Part shown: positions 11,277 through 21,549 of the stretch, piece after piece
Position numbering within the stretch: the first letter of the stretch is position 1
How the letters are laid out: every line of letters begins with the position of its first letter
Assembly (NCBI GenBank): GCA_973895155.1
Contig: OZ316894.1
Coordinates: 11,408,001-11,472,000 of the forward strand
Source: Marsupella aquatica
Taxonomy: Eukaryota; Marchantiophyta
Length of the DNA stretch: 64,000 nucleotides
Direction of reading: 5' to 3'
Translations under genes and position numbers: made by a program
Notes under the pieces: model-generated
What the model saw: the letters and a program-made list of their open reading frames with translations, nothing else
The model's database searches: none
Told to the model about the DNA's origin: nothing

Positions 11277-12997
11277 ATGCCTGGGAGGTGACGAGGTTTT
11301 TTCATGACAGGTTTTTCCAGCGTTCATTGTCAATGGTACATTCAGAGTTTCGTTGCTTGAAACTCAAATGTGTGTGGCTGAGCGGATAGGTTAGTGAGAG
11401 GGCTTTCTAACGGTGGTTAGAACTCGCTGATTGGTATCCGTAGTGCGGAGGAATTGAAATTTGCGTCGTTCAGGTTTTATTTGTGTTTGACGGCTTTTCG
11501 GGGGAGAGACCAGAGATCATGTTTTTCAACGGTGTGAGTCGTGCGGTGCGGGAGGGATCGCACATTATAGCTCAAGTTGAAGGTTGAAGCGAGCTGGTCG
11601 TTTTTGGTAGCTGGATAGCTGCCGAGTTGTTACTGAGTGCGATGTGACGAGTGAAGGAGGCGTTCAGGTTTTTTCACAAGCTATATATGGAGCTTGTTCT
11701 CATCTGAACCGGGTTTCTCTTTGTGACGTCCAACTCGGTGGAAGAAACGCGAAGTGCTACGGCTCAAAAGTTTAATCGCGGTGAGGCGGTCATTTTGAGC
11801 CTGGGATTGGCACTTGACGCGGAGTGAAGGCAACGCAGCGGAATTTTTTTACTGAGCTGGGGTTGCATACTGTGCCGGTGCAATTTGGCAACTTTTTCCG
11901 TCGGCGGCATTCATTTTTCTCGTGAGAAACAGCGGCTTTTCAAGTGAGTTTTTTCATTTCATTTATGCCGTGGGAGTTTTTTGGTTTTAAGGGGCTTAAA
12001 GGAGTCCCTTTGGTGTGTATACACACCTGAGGTCCCCCATTCACCCCGTTACTCACCCCGCCTCGCGTACGTTGTTTCCCCCGCCCGCACCCCGGTTTTA
12101 ATGGCACTCTGCAGCGCTGGCCGACGCATTTGCAGCCGCCCGGCTGGTGCCACCCTTCGGCCTCCTCGCGCCCTGGCCCTTTGTATTCCCTTAATTGCCG
12201 GGCGCGCCTCGCTCCCCCTTTGCGAGCCGGCCCCGACTCCCTCCCAACAGGTTTCTCCTTACGGCCGGCCCTGCCTTTGCCCTACCCCCCGTTGTGACCT
12301 TCAATTTAGCCGGCGCCCCTCCCTGGCGCACGACGTACAATCACCCCCCTCCCGACCCTGTATTTGGCTGCCTTATACGCAGCCGCCCGACGCCCTTGCG
12401 TACTCTATGTGCCCTTGTACTCTGCGTACACCGACACGCGTCGCCTATACGACGCGGTTGCGCCTTTTTTATACATGTATTTTCTGATTTAGCACCCCCT
12501 TTAAGGGCCTATTTTAAACTTTTTTTCCTTCCTTTTGTTTCCTCTTATGCCGGGACCTGCCACCCTCCGTTTTAACCGCTCTGATAGGGGGAACGGCCCC
12601 CTGTGAGACCTGTCGGACTGTGCGGGAATATTCTCAAAAAACAGAGAGCTGTTTTTTGGCCGTCCGACAAAGATTCCGTCCACCGAACGATAACTTTTTT
12701 GGTTCTTTTTTGGCGAGGACGTTGCCACTGGAGTTAGCAACGCGGCGCACCGATCACATCACGATTCCGACGACGGGTTGTACTTGGTATTTTGGTTATT
12801 CTCCGAGGTGATCAAAACGGGGGAGTTTCCCAAGGTTTTACCCACCCTGACCAAAATTTGAATAACTTTTTTGTTGAATTTTGATTTTGATTTTGGCTTT
12901 CAGTATTGGACTCCTAGCTTCGTGGGCTACGCGGCAGTGTTGAGTTTTGAGTTTTGTGAGAAGTTAAAAAAAAGACGTTTTTTCATGATTGTTTCAT
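11277..12997 (+). other. Long untranslated leader of the copia element
   Basis: About 1.7 kb separates the primer-binding site from the gag start. A strongly C/G-rich stretch at about 12020-12450, with several overlapping open frames rich in Pro, Arg and Cys, contrasts with the AT-rich ends of the leader. These frames show no known domain and probably reflect composition. The leader may contain packaging signals or a further nested insertion. Confidence 0.6.
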
Positions 12998-15407
12998 ATG
13001 AGTGACTCGGAGGATACTGGAAGAATTGGCGTTGGTGGAGCTTCAGGATTGCGACGGTCAGACGGAGAGTCTGAGGAAGAGTTGCTACCGTTTGAGGAAG
13101 AACTAGTGACACCGGTACGATCACCGGTGCGGCGTGCAGTGGAGGAAGCTGTGTTACTACCAGAGCTGTCGGTAGTTGGAAAGAAGAGAGAGATGGCTAG
13201 ATTTGGAGGAGTGAAGTTTGAGGTGGAGAAGTACGATGGTCGTACTGATTACTTGTTGTGGGAGAAGCAAGTGAAGGGTGTTCTATGGGCCATGAGCTTA
13301 GCTCATCTGCTTTCATCGCGAGAGCAGTATGATGGAGAGGAGGAGATTTCTGTGACACAGTGGAGACAGGAGCAGGTGATTGCTGTCAACGCAGTGATGC
13401 TATATCTCAAGCCGCACATCATGAAGCAGCTAGATGATTATGCGGATTGCGCGTCACTGTTCAAGGCTCTAAGAGAGAAATACTACTGGGAAGATGCGTC
13501 AGACCGGCTATACAAGAAGTCTCTCTTGATGAGCCTCAGGCTCAAGGAAGGGAGCAAGATGCGGGATCACCTGGATGAATTTGACAGTCTAGCGGTGGAT
13601 CTGTCAAACCTGGGAAAAGAAGTTGAAGATGAGGATAAGGCCTTGCTTCTGCTAAGCTCCCTACCGTCGTCATATCAGGGCTTGAAACAGGTGCTCTTGT
13701 ACAGAGTCACGAAACTCGACTACCTTAACACTTAGCTCCGGCGTCGCTGACTCCAACGCCAAGCTCCCTTATGGTCCAGGCCCCAATAGGCCATTCGGGG
13801 AGGACTTAGCATGGGGAGACTTGTGGGCAATGAGACGTGGCACTGGCGAGGCAAGGGGCCAAGCTGGGGACACAAACTAAGGACTTGGACTAGCCTATGG
13901 CTGGTCGGGTCAAGGGGAAATGGGCCGGGCTCATGGATGGTCGTCCGGACCGTCGGATGGGCTTTGAGTTCTGAGGGCTTGGAAGTGAGCTCCTCTCGAG
14001 CCCAAGGCCAATGGAGTTGACGCCATTGGCAACGGACGCTTGGGGCGCAAGTTGTGGCCCGAGCCGGGTTGGGCCGGTCGGGGGCTCTGAGCGGCAATCA
14101 GACCTGAGGGCCTAGGCATGAACACTGGGTCGGCCTGGTCGCAATGGGCTAAGGCACTCCGCTTGCGGATGCCTATCAAGAAAGTTATGGGCATTGCCAG
14201 TTGGTGGCGCGTCCATTATGCGCGATGAGATCCGGGTTGGTGGCCAAATGTATCGGGACCAAAGCTGGTCCGGGGGTGGCAGGTCTCCAGAAGCATATAT
14301 GAGGGGAGTGGTGTCTCCCTGGGGGCTAAGGGCGAGCCAAAGTCATGAGCCGCGGCGGTCGCGACACTAAAGGAAATCGCCGAACGAAAATGACAATATC
14401 TTCCCAACGGGAAGTCCGTTGGAGGACTTCTTGAGTTCGTTGGAAAGCTCTTGAAGAGGGCTACGCCCTCTTGCGTTCAGCTGGGTCTGGGGGTGCCATG
14501 GGTTCTCGTGGTTTATGTGTGTTAGCTCGTCCGTTTGCCAAATCCTGCCGAACAGCAGCCAAGCCACGTTTAGCCTCCCAAGGGAGCTTGCGTTGGGGAG
14601 GCAAGGCCAAGTAGGTATGGAGGCTGAGTCCCGAGGGCGCTGGGTCCCTAGACCAACAGTGGGGCAAGCCGGGAGTCGGTGTTAGAGTCGGGGCCGTTCT
14701 GGTCCCGGCGTGTTGAGACAAGCTTGGGACAAGTTGTAGGACAAGCTATTTGGGCCTATCGCTGACCTATTTACCAACGTCTATTGAGCTTGAGTTAGGA
14801 TGCTAGACTTGGCAAGTTCTAGATCCGGTGGGGTTACTTACCAAGGTGCTTGGTTGCTTGTGCAGATAGTGAGCACCGGAGAGTAGCGGTCGTGTAGGTG
14901 AGCAAGGGCGGCTTCGTATGGGAGTGGCCGCGGGTGGTGCTAGAGGCATTTGGAGGCTTGCTTGAGGTATTCCGTGGAGGCGTTCGGGCACCAAGGGCAC
15001 TTAGGCGCAAGTGCTGGGATTGGTGAGGGCGCTGGGTGGCGAGGTCCACCACTTACAGAGATCTGAAGTCCATTTTGTATAATGAGGTGGTGAGCTCCTT
15101 GCTGTCTGATGATGCTCAGAAGAAGTTGGGTCAATCACAAACAGCACCTTCTTCTGGCACTACGTTGAACGTGAACCGTGGGAGAGCAGCGCAACGCTCA
15201 AATGGACAAAACAGGTTTAGATCTACATCACGGGGGAGATCTAAATCTAGAGGGAAATCGCAAGAGAGGAAGCCTCTTGCATGTTGGAATTGTGGCAAGC
15301 CAGGCCACATGAAAAGGGATTGTCGAGTAAAGGTCCCTACTGCATCTGCTAACGCGGCATCGAGCTCGCATGAGGTAGATTTACTCGATGATGATAACAT
15401 ATTGTGA
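12998..15407 (+). pseudogene. Copia gag, split by an insertion
   Basis: The protein starts at ATG 12998 after a T-rich stretch. It has an acidic N-terminus, then the copia Gag core (FEVEKYDGRTDYLLWEKQ near 13215-13270, LKEGSKMRDHLDEFDSL near 13540-13590). It runs to about 13706, where foreign DNA interrupts it. It resumes at about 15044 in TYRDLKS, passes a basic RSTSRGRSKSRGKS stretch and ends with the CCHC knuckle CWNCGKPGHMKRDC (about 15280-15325) that binds RNA. A TGA at 15405-15407 stops the frame just before protease. Gag would package the element's RNA; this copy cannot do so intact. Confidence 0.9.
13707..15043. mobile_element. Unclassified 1.34-kb insertion inside copia gag
   Basis: Gag coding sequence resumes exactly after this segment: removing 13707-15043 joins the two halves of gag. 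A GAG triplet stands immediately before the insert (13704-13706) and again at its end (15041-15043), consistent with a 3-bp target duplication. The insert is markedly GC-richer than the copia element, has no convincing open frame, no clear terminal inverted repeats and no TG...CA ends. A 16-bp word within it (14287-14302, CCAGAAGCATATATGA) recurs at 29444-29459. It may be a non-autonomous transposon, but the class is unknown. Confidence 0.65.
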
Positions 15408-18400
15408 TGCCAAGGTTATGCTCTCAACGTAGTGTCAAATCCAGGTAGTGATGATTGGATTCTAGATAGTGCATGTACTTTTCACATTTGCTCTAGGAGA
15501 GATTTTTTCAGTTCTTACACGGTTTCCAACGGGTCAGTGTTGATGGGAAATGGAATCCCATGTCAAGTTGTGGACTTGGATCTGTAAGATTTCAGATGTT
15601 TGATGGTGCTGTGAGAACGTTGAGGAATGTGCTCAAGACATATTCCTAGCATGATGAAAAATCTTATTTCACTTGGAGTTTTAGAAGCAAATGGCCATCA
15701 GTGGAGCTCTGCTAATGGTGTCCTTCAGGTTTCAACTGGTACTAAAGTTGTATTGAAGGGAAAGAGACATAGCAATCTATATGTTTTGGAGGGTAGTGTA
15801 GTTTGTGATGAAGCCAATGTAACCTTATCTCATGAGGAGATGACCCGGCTGTGACACTTCCGTTTGGGCCACATGAGTGAAAAAGGTTTGGTTATTCTTC
15901 AGAAGAATTATTTTCTAATTTGCAATCTTGTAAGTTAGAATTTTGTGAGCACTGTGTGCTTGGGAAGCAGCACAGGAAACCCTTCGGAGTTGGAGCTCAC
16001 ACCAGCAAGGAGGTACTTGAGTATGTACATAGTGATGTGTGGGGTCCAGCCCCTACTCCCTCACATTCTGGACGGTTATACTATGTCACGTTCATAGACG
16101 ATTACTCAAGGTATGTGTGGATATACTTTCTACACAGTAAGTATGATGTTTTTGCCACTTTCAAGGAGTGGAAAGCCCAAGTTGAGAATCAGACTGGTAA
16201 TAAGGTGACATATCTTCGATCGAATAACGGCGGTGAATACAGTTCCGGGGAATTTGGAATGTATTGTAAGGAGCAGGGCATTACCTGCCATCTCACAACA
16301 AGTTATACTCCTCAGCAGAATGGTGTTTCTTAAAGACTCAACCGAACACTATTGGACCGCTCGAGGAGTATGTTGAGTCAATCATGCTTACTACATGAGT
16401 TTTGGGCTGAAGCTGTCAACACTGCAACTTATTTGGTAAATATTTCTCTATCCAGTTCTATTGGATTCAAGACGCCATCTGAAATGAGGTACGGGCGTCC
16501 AACAGATTACTCACATCTGAGGATTTTTGGATGTGATGCTTATGTGCTTACACCTTCCCAGCTTCGATCCAAGCTGGAGTCCAAGTCGAAGAAGTGCATT
16601 TTCCTTGGCTATCAGAAAGGTGTGAAGGGTTATAGGTTATGGGATCCAATAACCTGTAAACTAATTGTCAGTAGAGATGTGTCCTTTAATGAATCCAGAT
16701 CATCAAAGGAGGGGGAGAGTTCTGAGGACTCCCACACTGACAAGGGGAAATCTCCCATCTCGGACCGGGTTGAGGGGGAGATTAGTCATGATGCTGTTCA
16801 TGATAGGAGAGATGGAGAAGCTCCAGGCTTGGAGTTGGTTCTTGTGATGGAACAAGAGGAGAAGATTGTTGCTTGGGTACCTCAAATTCAGCCAGCAACA
16901 GCAACAGATCAGCCTAAGTCATCTACTAGAAGAACTTCCAGTCGTTCTACTAGAGCTCCTACCAGGTATGGTCAATGGGCAGACTCATCTAAGCTAGATG
17001 ATATTGACATTGCACCTGATGATGATGACATGGCTTTGATCTTGGAAGAAGGAGAGCCTTCTTCGTACAGTGAGGCTTGTGCTTCAGAGCAGAAGCATGA
17101 GTGGAATGCAGCAATGCAGAGGGAGTTGCAATCTTTGAGTGACAACAAGACATGGGAGCTGGTGGAGCTTCCAAGACGTCAGCAAGTGGTGGCCAGCAAG
17201 TGGATTTATAAGTTGAAGGACAGTCCTTCAGAGGGTGGAGAAAAGATCTACAAGGCAAGGCTTGTTGCCAAGGGGTTCACTCAGGAGAAAGGAGTGGACT
17301 ACAATGAGGTCTTTTCACCGGTGGCTAAGTATTCCACAATTCGGATCTTGTGTCAGCTTGTTGTGTTTTTTGGTCTGGTGATGGATCAGATGGATGTTGT
17401 TACTGATTTTCTCTATGGCAACTTGGAAGAGTTGATCTTCATGAGACAGCCACTGGGCTTTATGAAGAAGGGCCAAGAGAACTTAGTTTGCAGATTGCTC
17501 AAGTCCTTGTATGGATTGAAGCAATCTCCCAGACAGTGGAACAAGCGGTTTGATGATTTCATGCTTGCTCAAGGTTTTACAAGGATGGTATATGATCCTT
17601 GTGTGTATACGAAATCAGTCAAGAATGATGTATTTGGTTTCATTATTCTGGTTATTTATGTGGATGATATGCTAATTGTGGCTAAAGATCAATCTGAGGT
17701 TGACAGTCTCAAGGCAAAATTGAGTGTTGAATTCAGGATGAAGTATCTTGGTAAGGCCAAGAGAATATTAGGTATGGAGATTTTTAGGAACTGTGATACT
17801 GGACAGTTGTGCTTGAGTCAAGGCCAGTATACGAGGAAAGTACTTGCACGATTCAACATGGAAAACTGTAAGCCAGTGAGTATTCCTTTAGCTTCACATT
17901 TCAAGTTATCAACGGCTTTCTCTCCTACGGATGCTATGGAGAAAGGTATGATGGCTAAGATTCCTTATGAGAAGGCAGTAGGCAGTCTGATGTATTTGAT
18001 GACTTGTACTAGGCCTGACTTGGCCCTAGCGATGGGCAAGGTTAGCGGATTCATGTCAAATCCAGGGAAGGTACATTGGGAAGCTATGAAGTGGATTCTC
18101 AGGTACCTCAAGGGTACACAAGATTATGGTTTACTATTTGATAACAGATCAGATAGAACGTTAGTTGGCTATGTAGATTCTGACTATGGAGGCTGTCTGG
18201 ATACAAGGAGGTCTACAACTGGGTTTGTATACACTCTTGAAGGAGGATGTATCAATTGGAAATTAACCTTGCAGAAATATATATCTCAGTCTACTACAGA
18301 AGCAGAGTATGTTGCAGCAGCAGAAGCAGCAAAGGGAGCAATTTGGTTGGATAAGTTGATCGCGGAGATGGGTTTAGAGCATGGCAAAATGACTCTAAAC

Positions 18401-18625
18401 TGTGATAGTGAGAGTGTTCTTCACTTGGCTGCTAACCAGGTGATGGATAGCAAGGTGAAGCACATTGATATCAGGTACCATTTTATCAGGCAAGCAGTGT
18501 CTAATAAAACTTTTGAGCTAGTCAAGATTGATGGAAAGCTCAATCCTGCCGATGCCTTTACCAAAGTGATTCCTTTGGAGAGTTTCTCAAGACACCGTGC
18601 TACTTTGCAGGTTTTGCAGTTATAG
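15408..18625 (+). pseudogene. Copia pol (protease, integrase, RT, RNase H), degenerate
   Basis: Protease is recognisable by LDSACTFHIC (near 15460-15490). Integrase has the HxxxH/CxxC finger (GHMSEKGL...CEHCVLGKQH) and a core with HSDVWGP (Asp codon 16034-16036); at the second catalytic Asp position the codon 16223-16225 is AAT (Asn), and at the catalytic Glu position 16331-16333 is TAA. Reverse transcriptase has QMDV, SLYGLKQSPRQW and YVDD (near 17660); RNase H has DSDYGGCLDTRRSTTG and STTEAEYVA. The last open stretch, 16352-18625, covers RT-RH without a break. Other damage is a frameshift near 15565-15580, one near 15625-15640, TGA at 15852-15854 and a shift near 15905-15925. Confidence 0.94.
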
Positions 18626-18821
18626 TGCAAGTAGAGTTATTTAACAATGTGTGATTATTTGTATATGGATTACTCATTCCTGTTAGGCTACGGCTTAGTT
18701 CTAGTTAACCCTTAGTTAACCCTTGTGGTTTTTAGGGGGAGACCTGGTTTGGTGATTGTCTAGAACTTCCCGTTGAGGATTCCATATGGTAGCATTTAGT
18801 TCAGTCCCCAAGACAAGAGTC

Positions 18822-18830
18822 AAGGGGGAG
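18822..18830 (+). other. Polypurine tract of copia element
   Basis: AAGGGGGAG lies two bases before the 3' LTR, the expected position for the primer of plus-strand DNA synthesis. Confidence 0.85.
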
Positions 18831-18832
18831 TT

Positions 18833-19176
18833 TGTTAGATATTGCTCTAGTCTTGTGACTCATGAGCTAACTACAATTAGTCTAACTCGGGTTAGGACTT
18901 AGCTAATGTTAGTGGTAGTGTTGTTGTTTATATAGCCAGGGCTGATGCCAGACCCTGGTGGAACTTAGGCTCATTGTTACAGAGCTAGTTGAGAGACAGG
19001 GAGAGCTTGTGCTGTGGATGCTTGGTATGGCCGGTCGGCCTAGAGTGCAGTAAAGCTCTTGTGTGTTCCCGTGGACGTAGCCTCATGTGGAGGTGAACCA
19101 CGTATCTCTCTGTGTCGACTATTGTGCGTTTGATGGTTCATGGGCTTGCCGTTACGAATGTCGTCTATGCTCAACA
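18833..19176 (+). repeat. 3' LTR of copia element
   Basis: This is the second 344-bp copy, ending GCTCAACA, with nine substitutions and no indels relative to the 5' LTR. It is followed by TCTTG, the right target duplication. Confidence 0.96.
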
Positions 19177-19181
19177 TCTTG

Positions 19182-20602
19182 GTAAATGTTATAGTAGTTG
19201 AAGAGTGTCTTTCTACCCACGGTTATTCCAAAATTTGCTAATTAAATAGAAAACTCATACAATCTATTGAAAAACACTGATAATTCAATCATAATTCATC
19301 AAAAGGTTATTTTGTTTTCACCCCTTTCTTTGTTTATTTGAAAAGTTAATTTTTCAGTTTTCCATTGTATGTACACTTACAAGGTCTAACTATTTTTTTT
19401 TTACTTATCTCAAACACACATTGTCTTGTTTGGTACTTTTTGTATAACAAACCCTTCTTGTTTGTGACCAATAGTGCTGATGTGGCAGCACGTGCTTCCA
19501 GGGATTTGGAAGGAGCTTCCCATGGGGGGCCGTAAAGAATGGGTCGGGGCTAGTATTTACTATTCACCCACATCCCATGTTCTTGTGAAGTGCTATGCCA
19601 CACAATTTAGGCTTCCTATGTAGTTTTATGTCACGGTGATTGGCACTATGTAGTAACAGCAAATGATAATTGCACTGCAGAAAGGATTTAAGGCCACAAC
19701 GAAGCACACAAGCTCTACACACCCAATACCCCAACTTGTTTGAATGCATTAAACCTATCTGTAAACCTACCTAACCCTACTGACATGGGTGCTTGATTTG
19801 CAAAAATGAAGCACGAGACCTAAATTGATGCACAAAACTATCCTCTGAATCCAAACAAATGCACCAAAAGCTTTGCCCGGTCAAAATCAACCAAAAACTT
19901 TTTGAAACTTTTGCCAATTCAACCCAAACTTAGTAACTCGAGCTAAATGTTGGATTTAGGGTTGGGACTTATTTGTTCCCATCTCCTTCACACTTGCATC
20001 TGCAATGGTCTCTCTGCCATAGCCATAAGGAGCAGGGGAGCAGCGAGGATTGGAAGGATCGATCAAGAAGTAATCAGCATTGATAGGGAGCAAGGCATAA
20101 CAGAAGAGAAGGCAAACTCACCAACTATTTTGCTGATGCATCACAAGAGTTTTGAGGGTCACGTGCTCTTTTCTTATCAGGTTATATGTTGTGGGCTCTT
20201 GCTTTCTATCTTTCTATCCAAGTCTTCAGTTGACCAAGTTGGAAAGGCAGGCAGTCTTCTCCGACTCCTTTCAAATTGGAAGGTTGGCAGGCAGTCTTTC
20301 AAACACTTCTTTCCAACAGAGTCACATACTTGCGTTGTAACAGAGTCTAAGTGTTCAGGGGAGCCTAGTACTTTGGTTAAGAGTCATGATTGATAGAGTT
20401 TTGGTTTATGTTATATCAAATACTTATTCTCCATGGAATTGTGATTTATGTTTTGGTAACACTTCTTTCCAAGTGAATCTAACCAAGAAAGAGGAACTAA
20501 AAGAAGTGAGCAAAAGGAAACCCCTAAAAACCAAGAAAGAGGAACTAAAACTACCGCAAATGGACCGAGGTCCTCATCATACCTAGCAAATGTGGCAACA
20601 AG
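19182..20602. other. Intergenic, no gene seen
   Basis: The sequence just after the copia element (to about 19215) continues the AT-rich DNA found before its 5' LTR. No coding region is recognisable. A short direct repeat of ACCAAGAAAGAGGAACTAAAA-type sequence occurs near 20482 and 20531. Confidence 0.5.
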
Positions 20603-21256
20603 CTAGTGGTCTACATCAAGTGTCGAAACTAGATCGGCAAGTGGGACAAGAATGTCCTCTAGGGGGACTAGCCGCTGCGGAGTCACACTAGCACCCACTG
20701 TCAGAGATCGACGATAGACGGCCCGAGCTTGAGCACGCTGTAAGGTGACTGAAATGCGTTGGCGAAAATGCGTGGTCAAAACATATAGCGGGGGCCCGGT
20801 GGGACCCATCCGGCCGTGAACATCCCGAGCAGCTTGGCGAAGAAGCCCGTCGAACTAATGATGGAGACGCCCAAATATCTCAAGAGCAAGGGGCAGGAAG
20901 CTATCAGATGAAGCTCGTGCAGCATATTTGGCCTCCTTCGTTGTTGCTGCTCGTGATGCTGCTGCCCCTGCCGTTGTTGCCGCTGTCCCAATGATGTCTT
21001 GGCGCAATGGGTTTGCCACCACTACATCTGCCAAAGTACGGTGACCTTCACGGACCATGGTAAGATCCACCCGTAACCGCTGTGATGGAAGACCAGGTAA
21101 CTCGAGCACCACCTCCCGCCGCACGCAGACCAAAGAGCCAGAGAGAACCTGAGCAGTCGCATCTCTCACAACGTCATGAACAAAAATGGTTTCACTGCCC
21201 AAACTGCATCGAAAAAGATGGACACCTGTGGCATCACAAAGCTTCCCACAAGTGCA
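20603..21256 (-). pseudogene. 5'-truncated RLE domain of a second non-LTR retroelement
   Basis: Read on the minus strand, one frame runs from about 21256 to 20603 with a single stop (TAG at 20857-20855). It shows CTCG...HLFRC (the CxC...H...C knuckle), VHDVVRD, RVDL and LADVVVANP, then a long Ala-rich helix, FLPLALEIFGRLHH and FRQRISVTLQRAQA. These motifs align one for one with the C-terminal half of the element at 9238-9870 (RADL, LGDVVVADP, FRQRVSVALQRAQA), but the rest is highly diverged, so this is a separate lineage of the same family. The reverse transcriptase part is absent, as expected of 5' truncation during target-primed reverse transcription. Confidence 0.8.
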
Positions 21257-21549
21257 ATGAATGGTGTACTAGTTGAATGACGTACTAGTTATTTGGTTGA
21301 AGGGTGAACTTCTAATGCAAGTAATGAAATATGCACCTCAAAATGTTATTCAGAATGTTAAAAAATATAGAAAGTACCTAATAAAAACTAAGTAAATTAA
21401 AAAATTTAAAGGGGTTACCAAAAATGATTAAATTCTAAATAATACATGATTAAAACATAGACTAGGTTAAATTAACATAAAAATACATTTCAATCAAATT
21501 GAATGAGACAAGATAGCCAAAGAGTGTCCCCACCATATAACAGCCTAGT
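21255..21549 (+). repeat. Dispersed AT-rich repeat, copy 1 (inverted at 45.7 kb)
   Basis: About 290 bp match the reverse complement of 45675-45945 with small indels and scattered substitutions. Shared blocks include TTTCAATCAAATTGAATGAG and ACAAGATAGCCAAAGAGTGT. The left end coincides with the 5' end of the truncated retroelement fragment, suggesting that the fragment inserted at, or within, this repeat. No open frame or terminal repeat was seen. Confidence 0.85.

Larger units (their letters stand above)
10919..19176 (+). mobile_element. Ty1-copia LTR retrotransposon, full-length but inactive
   Basis: The element is bounded by two 344-bp direct repeats beginning TG and ending CA. A primer-binding site follows the 5' LTR and a purine tract precedes the 3' LTR. 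The domain order gag, protease, integrase, reverse transcriptase, RNase H is diagnostic of the copia superfamily. The flanks carry TCTTA (10914-10918) and TCTTG (19177-19181), a five-base target duplication with one mismatch. The total of about 8.26 kb includes a 1.34-kb foreign insertion inside gag. The LTRs differ at nine positions, seven of them transitions, so the insertion is not recent. Several stops and frameshifts mean it cannot encode a working polyprotein. Confidence 0.97.

Noticed and set aside
11981-12575. Two overlapping Pro/Arg/Cys-rich open frames in the copia leader
   Set aside because: They arise from C/G-rich composition, overlap each other in different frames and have no family features.
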